Assembly (NCBI GenBank): GCA_027489375.1
Contig: JAIXZW010000004.1
Location: 163,660 to 227,659, forward strand
DNA length: 64,000 nucleotides
Direction of reading: 5' to 3'
From: Paracoccaceae bacterium
GTDB taxonomy: Bacteria > Pseudomonadota > Alphaproteobacteria > Rhodobacterales > Rhodobacteraceae
Under the pieces are notes generated by a model that was not told the origin of the DNA, made no database searches, and worked only from the letters and a program-made list of their open reading frames with translations. The translations under genes and the position numbers were made by a program. Below are positions 1 through 8,304 of this stretch, one piece after another (positions within the stretch are counted from its first letter, which is position 1; each line of letters begins with the position of its first letter).

Positions 1-1687
1 CCCGGTCGGGCCAAAGCGTGGCCGGGCGCGGGCGCGGGCCACCGGGGCGGCAGGTCAGCACCGCATGCCGCCAGCGCAGCGGCACCGCCGCCCGGCCCTG
101 TGCCGCGCCCAACAAGGCGCCGCAGATGGCCGCGTTGGTATCCGTATCGCCCCCCGCCGCCACGGTCGCCCGCAGCGCCGGTTCCAGCGCCTGCCCCGCC
201 GCCAACTGATGAAAGGCGTTCTGCAGCGCGATCAGCACCCAGCCCATGTTGCGCTGATACTCTGCCGGTGGCGCGTGACGGGCAGCTTGCAGACAGGCGC
301 GCACCGCAGGGTCGCTGGCGTGATGCAGGGCGACCTCGGCCATGGTTGCGCCATCCGCCCCGGCAATCCCCGCCGCAATCGCTGCGGCGAAGGCCGCAGA
401 GGCGGCCCGGCACACCGGGCTTGGATGGGTCAGCCCCGCGTCCTCCGCCGCCCAATCCGCCGCGCGGGCCGGATGACCGGCGCAGGCGATGCCGATTGGC
501 GCCACCCGCATCAGCGCGCCATTGGCCTGGCTGTCTGACACCGAGCGTCCGCCGCGCGCCAGCGCCGCGATCCCGCCCGAGGTGGTGGAGCCGATGTCGA
601 ACGGCCCCGATCGCCGCCAGCCGACATAGGCCGCGGCCACCGCCCGCGCCTCAAACCCGCGCGCCGCCAGCAGGGCGCCCGCAAGGGACAGTGCCATTTC
701 ACCGTCATCCGTCGGCTGCCCGGCGATCAGGTTCCAGGTGCCACCATCAATCAGATCGCGCGGCCCGCCGGGATGGCGCCGGGCGATTTCCGCGGCCGAT
801 TGGAACTCGACCTGCGACCCCAAGGCATCGCCCGCCAAAAGCCCCAGCAGACAGCCCTGCGCCTTCGCCAGCCGGCCCGCATCGGCCACCCGCGCGGCAA
901 GCAAGGCCGGGCGGGCGGGGGCCGCCACGTGGCGCGGCGGGTCAGCCAGCAGCCGCGCCACCACCGCGGCATCGCCGCCGATAACGCCGGAAAACGCCGC
1001 GCGCCGCAGGTCGATGGGCTGGCCGCGCAGATCGACGGCGATCTGTCCCGCCCCTTTCAGCAGCGCAAGCCCCCCGGCGATATCCCAGGCGGCAAGGCCA
1101 CGGGTATGGCTGGTCGCGGCGGCCACCTCGCCCACCGCCGCCAAGGCCAACCGGAAGGCCGGGCTGGGCAGCGGCAGGGCGCGCAGGCCGGGCGCCGAGA
1201 CAAGGCCCGCAAGACCCACCGCCACCACCGGCGCGGCAAAGCCCGCATCTGCCACCACCGGGCGGCCGTTGCGGGACAGGGCCGCGCCTTCGGCCCAGGC
1301 GATCATCTCGCCATCGTCATCCGGCCAGAGCGGCGCATGCACCACCCCCAGCACCGGATCACCCTGCCGCAAAAGCGCCACCGACACTGCCGATCCGCGA
1401 TGCCCGGCCAGAAAATCCGCCGTGCCATCCTGCGGATCCACCACCCAGTCCCACCCGTCACGACTGGCAAGCGCTTCGGTTTCCTCGCCGCGCCACCCAC
1501 AGGGCAAAAGCGCCAAGAGCCGCGCCTTCAGACGATGTTCCACTTCGGTATCAATCGCGGCCTTGCTGCCCGCGCCGCGGGGGCCGCCGGGGCGGTGGAA
1601 CTCGGCCCGGATCATGGCGCCCGCTTCGGCAATGGCGTCGATCACCAAGGGCAACAGGCCGGCGGGGGCAATCTGGGTCTGGATCAT
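1..1687 (-). CDS. Inositol monophosphatase / ADP-ribosylglycohydrolase fusion (3' end outside window)
   Basis: The minus frame is open from an ATG at 1687 to the window edge (about 562 codons, no stop seen). Residues 1-270 are an inositol-monophosphatase-like Mg-dependent phosphatase: GEE near 67-69, the metal-binding motif DPQDGT near 84, and WDIAGG near 201, matching the family pattern WDxAAG. Residues about 275 onward are an ADP-ribosylglycohydrolase (ARH/DraG-like) domain: GCLLGLLAGDALG near 279, TDDGEMA at 326-332 and GGDTDTNAA near 509, the two metal-ligand motifs of that family. The single reading frame through both domains was checked base by base. The expected activities are hydrolysis of a sugar or nucleotide phosphate and of an ADP-ribosyl bond; the real substrates are unknown. 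The fusion suggests channelling of an ADP-ribose or phosphoribose product, which is inference. Domain calls are strong. Confidence 0.88.
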   Translation of the reverse strand, partial: MIQTQIAPAGLLPLVIDAIAEAGAMIRAEFHRPGGPRGAGSKAAIDTEVEHRLKARLLALLPCGWRGEETEALASRDGWDWVVDPQDGTADFLAGHRGSAVSVALLRQGDPVLGVVHAPLWPDDDGEMIAWAEGAALSRNGRPVVADAGFAAPVVAVGLAGLVSAPGLRALPLPSPAFRLALAAVGEVAAATSHTRGLAAWDIAGGLALLKGAGQIAVDLRGQPIDLRRAAFSGVIGGDAAVVARLLADPPRHVAAPARPALLAARVADAGRLAKAQGCLLGLLAGDALGSQVEFQSAAEIARRHPGGPRDLIDGGTWNLIAGQPTDDGEMALSLAGALLAARGFEARAVAAAYVGWRRSGPFDIGSTTSGGIAALARGGRSVSDSQANGALMRVAPIGIACAGHPARAADWAAEDAGLTHPSPVCRAASAAFAAAIAAGIAGADGATMAEVALHHASDPAVRACLQAARHAPPAEYQRNMGWVLIALQNAFHQLAAGQALEPALRATVAAGGDTDTNAAICGALLGAAQGRAAVPLRWRHAVLTCRPGGPRPRPATLWPDR

Positions 1688-1776
1688 GGCATCCTCATCT
1701 GTTTCGATGGGCCCAGAATGGCATGGGCCAATGGGCGCTGCGGAAAGCTCGGAATTTTCCGCATCTGGGGGGAAGG

Positions 1777-2397
1777 ATGGACAAGGCGATCGGGTTTTAC
1801 TGGACCCTTCCGGTGCCCTGGGCGGGCTTCACCACGCTGTCCGCCAACGTCGATCAAGCAGCCACGCAAAGCCGCACCATCCGCTATCAACGCGCCCTGA
1901 TCCGCCGCCACGCCAAGGAAAACCGCATGGACCTCGTGCATGAAGCTGTGTTTCTGGAAATCTCCCCCGACCGCGGCAGCGCTGCGGTGAAAGAGGCGCT
2001 GCAGGCCATCGCCGCCGTGGCCGAGGCAAACGAGGCCATCGTGCTGGTGGTCGACTTCGCCGCGGTGCAGAACTGGCGCAGCCATCGGCCGCTCCGCGAT
2101 GAGGCGGGCGACTTCGGCCTGACAGTGGAGATGGTCTACCCCGACGAGATCACGATCGACGGCAGACCCTTCGACCCGGCCCTGCACTTTGAAGACTGGC
2201 GTAAAAGGCAGGCCGACTGGAGCGCAGCCAAATCCACCCGCCTCGCCACCGCACTGGCCCGCGCCGCCGAACTGCGGGCCGCCGGCGCAAGCCTCTCCAA
2301 GACCGCCGCCACCCTGAACACCGAGGGCCTGCCCAGCCCCACCGGCAAACCCTGGACCGCCGACAACCTCCGAAAGGCAACGTTGTCACAACAATAG
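1777..2397 (+). CDS. Small protein with a recombinase-like C-terminal segment
   Basis: 206 residues from the ATG at 1777, preceded by a G-rich Shine-Dalgarno stretch; an earlier ATG at 1723 has no obvious RBS and lies close to the divergent fusion gene. The C-terminal 60 residues (RAAGASLSKTAATLNTEG followed by PSPTGKPWTADNLRK) resemble the Recombinase (PF07508-type) helix-turn-helix segment of large serine recombinases, where such a sequence reads a DNA target. The N-terminal part has no resolvase catalytic domain. It is probably a conserved hypothetical DNA-binding protein, not an active recombinase. It is transcribed divergently from the IMPase/ARH fusion. Coding quality (third-position GC) is good. 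Confidence 0.6.
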   Translation: MDKAIGFYWTLPVPWAGFTTLSANVDQAATQSRTIRYQRALIRRHAKENRMDLVHEAVFLEISPDRGSAAVKEALQAIAAVAEANEAIVLVVDFAAVQNWRSHRPLRDEAGDFGLTVEMVYPDEITIDGRPFDPALHFEDWRKRQADWSAAKSTRLATALARAAELRAAGASLSKTAATLNTEGLPSPTGKPWTADNLRKATLSQQ

Positions 2398-2774
2398 GGC
2401 AACAGCGCGGCCTATACCGTGCGCCGCACATCGCAGAGTTCAAAAGTGGGGTAGCCACTTTAAGCGGCAGCCTTCACGACAGCCAATTCCTCTGAACGTC
2501 TGTTCAACATTTGTCCCTGAAATTCAAGGCGACGCAACGTGAACGGCCCTTACCTGCCGTTCGGCCCGGCTCATCAGGCGACGGTAAAGCAGTCATTTTT
2601 ACGACGCGCAGCGGCGATCGCAGCAATGCCGCGAAACCTTCTTTTTGGGCTGTTCGCAATCATCCATGTGACGCGCAAGTCTAGAAATAATGTCCTCCAC
2701 GCCAAGTCAGAATATCTTGAAGAATTGGCTCGGGCGTTGCCAGAACACAAATTTCCAGTGCCGTCCAGTTTGGC
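2398..2774. other. Gene-free stretch between convergent genes
   Basis: 377 bases between two genes that point at each other. It holds the small hairpin at 2443-2461 and no recognisable gene. A 128-codon plus-strand frame here runs antisense into the PRPP-synthetase gene and is not credible. Confidence 0.6.
2443..2461 (+). terminator. Short hairpin downstream of the 1777-2397 gene
   Basis: A perfect 7-bp stem AAAGTGG/CCACTTT with a 5-base loop lies about 45 bases after the stop codon. There is no clear T-run, so it may be a weak or factor-assisted terminator. Confidence 0.35.
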
Positions 2775-3665
2775 CTATTCTTTTCGCAACAGACCCGCGA
2801 TGGCGGTGGCAATATCGGCCGCCATGTCGATCTTGTTGGTCCCGTGCGTAACGGTATTTGTTGTCACGATCCGACCTGCAGCGGCAGTCAGAAGCGCGTG
2901 GCTTTCCGCGGAGAAAATCGCGTGAACGGCAAGGCAGACGGGCGGCGGGTGGCCGAGTTCGGTCACATGGCGCGCGGCCGCGATCATGGTGCGCGCAGAA
3001 GATATGATGTCATCGACCAGCACTGGCGTCCGGCCTCTCAGCCGGTCCGGGTCGGGCAAGGAAATCCGCACATCAAAGTCGCCGAGACGCTCTTTTTCCA
3101 GCACCTGCCAAGGAGCGCCAGCCAGTTTCGCGACTTGAGCCACCCATTGCTGACTTTCGACATCCGGCCCGATCAGAACCGGATTGGGCACGTCGCGGGA
3201 AATCCAGTCCGCAAGGCGTGGGGCGGCGGCAACCACCCGGCTTGCAAGGGTATACACCTCGCCCAATGAAGCATAGCGGTGGAGGTGGGGATCAACCGTG
3301 ATCAGCCAGTCGAAGCTTGCCGATAGAATACGCCCAATGCTTGTGGAGGTGATGGCTTCGCCGGAATGAAAGCGACTGTCCTGCCGGAGATAACACAGAT
3401 AGGGCGCAACCAATCCGACGCGGCGCGCGCCCAGTGAACGGGCGGTATCCGCAGCGAAGATCAAGGGGGCGAGCTTCGCATCGGGCCGGTCAAGCGTGCA
3501 AACCAGGATGACGTCGCGCTCCATTGGCTCGGTCAAGAGCCGCAGATAGGTCTCGCCATCTGGGAAGGTGCGGGTTTCGATATGGCCGGTCTCGGCAACG
3601 AGGTGCCTGGCCAGCGCACCGGCGAAAGCTTCGTTGCCGGGAAGCGCGTAGATCAGAGGGATCAT
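2775..3665 (-). CDS. Ribose-phosphate pyrophosphokinase-like protein
   Basis: 296 residues, ATG at 3665. Phosphoribosyl-pyrophosphate synthetase fold: FPDGETYLRL near residue 34 (flexible-loop region), YLRQDSRFHSGEAI near 92, DPHLHRY near 124 (metal/ATP loop) and the PRPP-binding signature VLVDDIISSART near 214. Family members transfer pyrophosphate from ATP to ribose 5-phosphate in the cytoplasm. Length is slightly under the usual 310-320. The start overlaps the end of the AMP-phosphorylase-like gene by four bases (ATGA), so the two are translationally coupled. That pairing suggests a role in ribose-phosphate salvage from nucleotides, not the housekeeping Prs role; this is inference. A divergent paralogue specialised for another ribose phosphate is possible. 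Confidence 0.85.
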   Translation of the reverse strand: MIPLIYALPGNEAFAGALARHLVAETGHIETRTFPDGETYLRLLTEPMERDVILVCTLDRPDAKLAPLIFAADTARSLGARRVGLVAPYLCYLRQDSRFHSGEAITSTSIGRILSASFDWLITVDPHLHRYASLGEVYTLASRVVAAAPRLADWISRDVPNPVLIGPDVESQQWVAQVAKLAGAPWQVLEKERLGDFDVRISLPDPDRLRGRTPVLVDDIISSARTMIAAARHVTELGHPPPVCLAVHAIFSAESHALLTAAAGRIVTTNTVTHGTNKIDMAADIATAIAGLLRKE

Positions 3666-5188
3666 TGGACTGGTTCCTTCGCTTTGAGCAAGATTGGCGC
3701 GGCAACCGTGTTCGCATAAGCCAAGGCGTAATCAAGTTCAGCTGGCGTCTCGGCATGGACTTCGAACAGCGGCTGAGCCGCTGTCACCCGATCGCCCTGC
3801 CTGACCAAAAGCCTGATCCCGGCGGATTTCTGGGCGGGCGCTCCGGCAAGTTTCGCCACTTTGGCCAGCGCGCGGTTGTCCACCGACGTAATCCACCCGG
3901 CAGCGGGGGCCAGCCACGGCCGTCGCTGGGCGGCGACTGCAGGCTGGCGCATGCCGCCTTGTGCATCGCAGATGCGCTGGAACTTGACCCAGGCCTGACC
4001 GTTGCGCAGGGTCGCAAGCGCCAGCGCTTCGCCCGCGCCCGGCACGCAATGATTGACAAGTTCCAGCACAGCCCCAGCCAGCGTGCAGGCGCGGGCCTGC
4101 AAGTCTGCCGGAAACCCGGGGTCTTGCCGCAGCACCGCCAGCACGTCGCGCGCCTCCAGCGCAGGGCCAACTCCGCTGCCGACCGGCTGGCTGCCATCCG
4201 AGATCAGGGCCCGAGCGGTAATGCCAAAGGACTTGGCAACCGCGATCAACCGCGCCGCCAAGACCTCTGCCGCAGCCAAACTGCGCAGCTTGGCGGTTGG
4301 GCCGACCGGCAGGTCCAAGACGAGATGGCTCGCACCGGCGGCGACCTTTTTGGAAAGGACCGAGGCGACCAATTGCCCCTCGGAATCCAGATCCAGCACC
4401 CGCTCGACCCGGATCAGCAGATCATCCGCCGGGCTGAGGTTGACGGCGCCGCCCCAGACGACGCAGCCCCCCTCCTGCTCCACCACGCGGCGGATGGCGC
4501 GCAGATCGAGGTCGACCGGTGCCAGTGTCTCCATCGTGTCGGCAGTGCCTGCGGGCGAGGTGATCGCGCGCGACGATGTCTTGGGCATGGTAAGGCCAAG
4601 CGCCGCGACGATGGCCACCACGATTGGGGTCGTGCGGTTGCCGGGAAGGCCGCCGATGCAATGCTTGTCGACAATCGGCCCGACGCCCCAGTCAAGTCGC
4701 TGTCCGGCTTTGACCATCACGCGAGTCAGCGCGGTGGTCTCGGCCTCATCCAGCGGGAAGGCAGAGCCGGCGGTCAGGAAAGCGGCCGTTTCAATCACCG
4801 AATAGCGCCCGCTTGCCACATCCGCGATAATCCCGGCGTATTGGGTTTCGTCCAGCCGTTTGCCGAAGATGCGCGCCCGGACGTCGCTGAAGGAATGGAG
4901 CGGCGGCGGATGCGAAACCGCGATCCGCGCGCCTTCGACGATACCCAGCTTATGCCAGGCCAGTTCGGACAACCCCGCCTCGCCTTGGTCGAGCAAGTCC
5001 GACGTCACCTGATAAAGCGTCGCCACCACGCTGTTGCCGCCCGCACGGAGCAGCACCCGAGCGCGCGAGCCAAGACCCTCGGCGCGGCAGACGTGGCAAT
5101 CTTCGCGCATGAAGACCACGGCCTCGTCCGCCGTTACAATTCCCATACGGCGCGCCTTGAGACCGTGGTTCGAATGAACATCGCTCAT
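3662..5188 (-). CDS. AMP phosphorylase / thymidine phosphorylase family enzyme
   Basis: 508 residues from the ATG at 5188, which overlaps the stop of the upstream small gene (ATGA). The motif DKHCIGGLPGN followed by PKTSSRAITSPAGTADTME is the glycine-rich phosphate/nucleotide site and is closer to archaeal-type AMP phosphorylases than to DeoA. The long N-terminal extension (about 85 residues) is also typical of the AMP-phosphorylase branch. The known reaction of that branch is phosphorolysis of AMP (and CMP/UMP) to base plus ribose 1,5-bisphosphate in the cytoplasm. It lies in an operon with a small unknown protein upstream and a PRPP-synthetase-like protein downstream, so the product could feed phosphoribosyl metabolism. 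No RuBisCO or ribose-1,5-bisphosphate isomerase is visible nearby. Substrate assignment is from family resemblance. Confidence 0.85.
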   Translation of the reverse strand: MSDVHSNHGLKARRMGIVTADEAVVFMREDCHVCRAEGLGSRARVLLRAGGNSVVATLYQVTSDLLDQGEAGLSELAWHKLGIVEGARIAVSHPPPLHSFSDVRARIFGKRLDETQYAGIIADVASGRYSVIETAAFLTAGSAFPLDEAETTALTRVMVKAGQRLDWGVGPIVDKHCIGGLPGNRTTPIVVAIVAALGLTMPKTSSRAITSPAGTADTMETLAPVDLDLRAIRRVVEQEGGCVVWGGAVNLSPADDLLIRVERVLDLDSEGQLVASVLSKKVAAGASHLVLDLPVGPTAKLRSLAAAEVLAARLIAVAKSFGITARALISDGSQPVGSGVGPALEARDVLAVLRQDPGFPADLQARACTLAGAVLELVNHCVPGAGEALALATLRNGQAWVKFQRICDAQGGMRQPAVAAQRRPWLAPAAGWITSVDNRALAKVAKLAGAPAQKSAGIRLLVRQGDRVTAAQPLFEVHAETPAELDYALAYANTVAAPILLKAKEPVQ

Positions 5189-5418
5189 GCCGGAACCACC
5201 CGTTCTATGGGCGGCGGAAGGTGGCACGCCCAGCCGGGTTCTATTGCGATCCGCTGCTGCAACGCTGCTGCCTCCACAGGCTTGCCATGGACGATGAATG
5301 TGGCGGGCGGGCGGCGGCGAAAGCCAACGAGCCAGCGCAGAAACTTGTAGGCATCGGCAGACAGCATCGGCAGGTTGACGGTGCCAGCGGTGCCGAAGAA
5401 GCTGAAGGAAACGGGCAT
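5185..5418 (-). CDS. Small conserved-looking protein, first gene of the phosphorylase operon
   Basis: 77 residues from ATG 5418 (begins MPVSFSFFGTAGTVNLPML, ends ERVVPA). An upstream in-frame extension to 5490 would cross the hairpin at 5460-5479 and is unlikely. It has no signal peptide and no motif I recognise. The four-base overlap with the AMP-phosphorylase gene indicates one transcript and coupled translation, so it probably acts with that enzyme or regulates it. Confidence 0.6.
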   Translation of the reverse strand: MPVSFSFFGTAGTVNLPMLSADAYKFLRWLVGFRRRPPATFIVHGKPVEAAALQQRIAIEPGWACHLPPPIERVVPA

Positions 5419-5459
5419 CTGCAAACCCTTACGGTTCCGGGAAAACATTCGGTCTGAGT

Positions 5460-5479
5460 GGGGCCCGCAGTTGGGCCCC
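5460..5479 (-). terminator. GC-rich hairpin after the beta-propeller gene
   Basis: Stem GGGGCCC/GGGCCCC with a 6-base loop, about 20 bases downstream of the stop of the 5498-6538 gene in the direction of transcription. A short run of T follows some 12 bases later. It separates that gene from the phosphorylase operon. Confidence 0.5.
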
Positions 5480-5497
5480 CACAGGTTCAACCCAAAG

Positions 5498-6538
5498 TCA
5501 CGGTTCTAAGTAGGTGATCCCGTTCGGGCCATCGCCAACCTCGTAGGTCGCAGTGACCTTCAGTGTGGCGATATCGATTGCAGTTACGGTGTCGTCGTCG
5601 ACATTGGTGACAAAGACCGACCGGCCATCGTCGCTGATGTCCACGCCATGCGCTGCCGTGCCGGTTTCGATGGAGGCGACGACCGTTCCTTTGGCCACCT
5701 CGATCACCGAGATACGGTTGTCCGGCTCATCCTTGCTGCCCTGATTGGCCACAAAGACATAGCGGCCATCGGTGCTGGCATGAAGCTGGATCGGCCCGCG
5801 TCCGACCGGGATGCGCACCATCACCTTGCGTTCGGCAAGGTCGATGACCGCCACCGCGTCCTCGTCGCGCAAAGAGACGAAAGCGCGGCTGCCGTCGGGC
5901 AGGAAGCCGACTTGCACTGGGGCCTTGCCGACCGGAATGCGGGCGGTCTCGGTCCGGGAGGCCACATCGATCAGCGAGACACTGCCATCCTCGACATTGG
6001 CAATCAGGAGCAGGCTCTGATCGGGGCTAAGCCGCATGCCGTGCGGATAGGTGCCGGTCGGGATTCGCGCCACCATCTGACCGGCCTTGAGGTCGATCAC
6101 TCCGACCGTGTTTTCGCCCGCATTGGTGACGAAGGCGATGCTGCCATCAGCCAATGCCACCACATGCGCCGGATGCTCGCCAACTTCGATCAGGGCGCGG
6201 GGTGGCTTGGCAAGGTCAAGCGGGTCCAGAACCGCCAACAGCCCGGCCTCGGAATGACCCTCCATCCCGGCCATATCCTGACCGGCCATGCCATGATCCG
6301 CCATCGGTCCGACGACCAGCAAGGGCTGGCCCTTGCCCATGACGTCGACATTGTGCGGCACGATCGGCAGAGGCACGGTCTCTATCTGGCCCGAAGACAG
6401 GTCGATCCGGCTCAACGAATTGGCGGCCTCATTGGCGGTGAAGACATAGCCAGATACCTCGGCGGGGGCCGCCGATGTGCTGAAAAGAAAGCCGACAAAA
6501 GCCGTGCCGACAAGGGTGCAATGAAGTGAGCATTTCAT
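5498..6538 (-). CDS. Exported YVTN-type beta-propeller protein
   Basis: 346 residues, ATG 6538. A signal peptide occupies about residues 1-27, cleaved near APAEV. The rest is a run of about seven propeller blades with recurring phrases such as FVTNAGENTVGVIDL, LLIANVEDGSVSLIDV, FVANQGSKDEPDNRISVIEV and FVTNVDDDTVTAIDI, the YVTN repeat pattern of periplasmic seven-bladed propellers. A Met/His-rich insertion near residues 85-100 (MADHGMAGQDMAGMEGH) could bind copper. Such proteins commonly accompany copper and c-type cytochrome genes as scaffolds or binding proteins; no enzyme activity can be assigned. It stands at the edge of the minus-strand metal gene run. Confidence 0.8.
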   Translation of the reverse strand: MKCSLHCTLVGTAFVGFLFSTSAAPAEVSGYVFTANEAANSLSRIDLSSGQIETVPLPIVPHNVDVMGKGQPLLVVGPMADHGMAGQDMAGMEGHSEAGLLAVLDPLDLAKPPRALIEVGEHPAHVVALADGSIAFVTNAGENTVGVIDLKAGQMVARIPTGTYPHGMRLSPDQSLLLIANVEDGSVSLIDVASRTETARIPVGKAPVQVGFLPDGSRAFVSLRDEDAVAVIDLAERKVMVRIPVGRGPIQLHASTDGRYVFVANQGSKDEPDNRISVIEVAKGTVVASIETGTAAHGVDISDDGRSVFVTNVDDDTVTAIDIATLKVTATYEVGDGPNGITYLEP

Positions 6539-6596
6539 TTTGATATCCTCGGTCTGACCGCACCAGCGTCCAGCAGGGGCGGCGAATTGTCATTGT

Positions 6597-6619
6597 GCGC
6601 AGACCCGGCAGGTCTGCGC
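6597..6619 (-). terminator. Strong hairpin after the Spy-like gene
   Basis: Perfect 9-bp stem GCGCAGACC/GGTCTGCGC with a CGGCA loop between the genes at 6654-7244 and 5498-6538. It has no T-run, so it may act with Rho or as a mRNA 3'-end stabiliser. Confidence 0.5.
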
Positions 6620-6653
6620 GCAAGGCGGGGAAACCCGCGCGCGACCCTGCATT

Positions 6654-7244
6654 TTAGGGTGCGGGTGTCGCCGTGTCGGGCATTTCCTGAGCGGGCATCA
6701 TCCCCTGCAACGGCATCATGACTGCCATCCCCATCATGCCCGAAACATGCGGGAACAGCGCATCCAGCGTGGCGCGCTGCTCCTCGGACAGCGCGTCAGC
6801 CAGAGGCTTCAGCGCCGCATTGACTGCCCGCAGCCCGTCAAGTCGGGTCTCCAGCGCATGTTGTTGATCGAGCAACTGGCCAACCACCACGCTGCTGTTA
6901 TCGTGCCCATGATCGGCAGGTGCGGCCTGCGCCATCCCGGCTGCGTTCTGGCGCAGCGCATCAGCGAGGGATGCCCAAAGCGGTTCTTGCGCCTCGGTGA
7001 TGGCAAGTTCTGCATGCAGGAAAGCGATACGGCCTTCGACATGACGCGTCGGATCCCCCATCTCCTGCATCATCCGCATCATGTCCGGCATCATCGCCAT
7101 CATCCCCATTCCCATTTCCGGCGCTTGGGTGGCAGCAGGAGCGGTTTCTTCTGCCGGTTTGGGATGATGGGCATCTTCGGCCAAAAGGCTTGCCGGAAGG
7201 GCGAGGGCAACAATCGACAGGGCGAGCAAAGATTTCATCTGCAT
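6654..7244 (-). CDS. Spy/CpxP-like periplasmic metal-stress protein
   Basis: 196 residues from ATG 7244; the longer frame to 7436 runs through the upstream gene and is rejected. A signal peptide (MQMKSLLALSIVALALP) is followed by a Met-rich stretch (MGMGMMAMMPDMMRMM) and a helical body with the LTxxQ-like phrases LAITEAQEPLW and ALSEEQRATLDAL, as in Spy/CpxP ATP-independent chaperones and the related copper/zinc-stress proteins. It ends in another Met-rich segment. The methionines suggest Cu(I) binding in the periplasm. It is the last gene of a minus-strand run with the DUF5676 and DUF2933 proteins (gaps of 2 and 1 bases), so it is almost certainly co-transcribed with them. Confidence 0.8.
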   Translation of the reverse strand: MQMKSLLALSIVALALPASLLAEDAHHPKPAEETAPAATQAPEMGMGMMAMMPDMMRMMQEMGDPTRHVEGRIAFLHAELAITEAQEPLWASLADALRQNAAGMAQAAPADHGHDNSSVVVGQLLDQQHALETRLDGLRAVNAALKPLADALSEEQRATLDALFPHVSGMMGMAVMMPLQGMMPAQEMPDTATPAP

Positions 7245-7246
7245 TT

Positions 7247-7504
7247 TCAAACTCCGGTTTTGACGAGGCGGTTGTAGGTGACGGCCATGACAAAGGCCGT
7301 AAACCAGCCTGCGGCAAAGCTGACGGCGATCGCTGTTCCACCCGCGCGGACCGAATTCACCGGGGCTGCGGTGAACAGGCCCAACCAACTGTGCGCCAAC
7401 TGGACTTGCGGCAACAGGAGAACGGCAAGCCAGCACAGCAGCGTGAGAACGGCCAGAGAGATGGCCAACGAAAGGCCGAAGGCGGCAGGTTTCAGGGGTG
7501 TCAT
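7247..7504 (-). CDS. DUF5676-type small membrane protein
   Basis: 85 residues from ATG 7504. There are two hydrophobic segments (residues about 8-35 and 57-78) and the C-terminal phrase GWFTAFVMAVTYNRL, which matches the small two-helix membrane family known as DUF5676, often found beside copper and heavy-metal genes. Function unknown. It is tightly spaced between the DUF2933 and Spy-like genes, which suggests a shared operon. Confidence 0.72.
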   Translation of the reverse strand: MTPLKPAAFGLSLAISLAVLTLLCWLAVLLLPQVQLAHSWLGLFTAAPVNSVRAGGTAIAVSFAAGWFTAFVMAVTYNRLVKTGV

Positions 7505-7505
7505 C

Positions 7506-7736
7506 TCAATCCTCCTTCGTGGGGGTTTTCGGGCCATCCGTGGGCCTTGGTGATTGATGGTGATGTCCATGATGCCCCCCGTGCATGAAGAGATGCATTA
7601 ACGGGCAAGCGAGGACGAGCAGCAGCGGCGCCACTGCGGCCAAATGCGTGCCATGCCAGACGACCAGATAAACCGCGCCCGCCGTGACGAGGCCAAGCAG
7701 GAAAAGCCCCTTCGGATTGCTGAAACAGCGGAACAT
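7506..7736 (-). CDS. DUF2933-type membrane protein with His-rich tail
   Basis: 76 residues from ATG 7736. Two short membrane segments (about 8-25 and 28-44) lead into CPLMHLFMHGGHHGHHHQ, the signature of DUF2933 proteins. The Cys-Pro-x2-His plus His cluster is a plausible metal-binding patch. It is the first gene of the three-gene run ending at 6654. A longer start at 7847 lacks support. Confidence 0.78.
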   Translation of the reverse strand: MFRCFSNPKGLFLLGLVTAGAVYLVVWHGTHLAAVAPLLLVLACPLMHLFMHGGHHGHHHQSPRPTDGPKTPTKED

Positions 7737-7918
7737 CTCAGACCCTCCTGTCGCGGCGCGGCGCGGGCTGTTGCAGATGCGCTGGAAATGGGGGGCAGCA
7801 TGCGCTGATTTTTTCCCCGGACAATTGTGCAGAGTTGCTCGGAACATGATGTTCCATGGAAAACCTCCAGATCATGACGCGGTGGGTCGGCCCTTTTGCG
7901 GGCCGTCAGTCCGTCCGA

Positions 7919-8272
7919 TCAGATCTGTCGTGGAGGTTGCTGTGCAGGTCGAATGCTGCGGCCGGCCCAAAGCGGCACGAAGCCGGGTACGAGCGATGCC
8001 GCGCTGGTTTTGGTCGGCAAGAAGGACTCAGGCCCGCTCGGCAAAACAGTGCAGCTCAGGCAGTTTCCAACAAGACAGCAGCTATCGCCGAGGCATCCGG
8101 CGTCGTGATCTGCACATGCCGTGTGGCCGACCGCTACCACAGTTTGGACGAGAAGATGGTCTTGCGCGGCCTCGGCGTGCGGCACAAATCCTGACATGCC
8201 TGCAAACACAGGCGACAGCAGGATCAGCATGAACAGCGTCCGCAGGGCTACCAAAGCAGGCCTCCTTCTCAC
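7919..8272 (-). CDS. Small exported Cys-rich protein (unrecognised)
   Basis: Up to 117 residues. The frame opens with GTG at 8272, but the good Shine-Dalgarno AAGGAGG sits six bases before a TTG at 8254, which is the more likely start. An N-terminal hydrophobic segment (LRTLFMLILLSPVFAG) acts as signal or anchor. A central part carries CADHDAGCLGDSCC and CLSC, six cysteines in about 25 residues, and the C-terminus ends in PAQQPPRQI. It is one of four small exported proteins in this region with the same plan. A perfect FNR-type box at 8305-8318 lies upstream. Function unknown; a periplasmic copper or redox sensor/chaperone role is inference. Confidence 0.6.
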   Translation of the reverse strand: MRRRPALVALRTLFMLILLSPVFAGMSGFVPHAEAAQDHLLVQTVVAVGHTACADHDAGCLGDSCCLVGNCLSCTVLPSGPESFLPTKTSAASLVPGFVPLWAGRSIRPAQQPPRQI

Positions 8273-8304
8273 CGGCCATTCTGCCGGATACGCCGAAAGC
8301 AGCC

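Noticed and set aside
2539..2925. 128-codon plus-strand frame
   Set aside because: It runs antisense into the well-supported PRPP-synthetase-like gene and has no RBS or recognisable product.
3524..5350. 608-codon plus-strand frame opposite the phosphorylase operon
   Set aside because: Shadow frame of GC-rich coding DNA; composition is Arg/Gly/His-rich without domains, while the minus strand encodes clear enzymes.
7850..7862. Palindrome TTCCATGGAA in front of the DUF2933 operon as copper-regulator site
   Set aside because: Half-site spacing is too short for CueR-type sites and no second copy was found near other copper genes.
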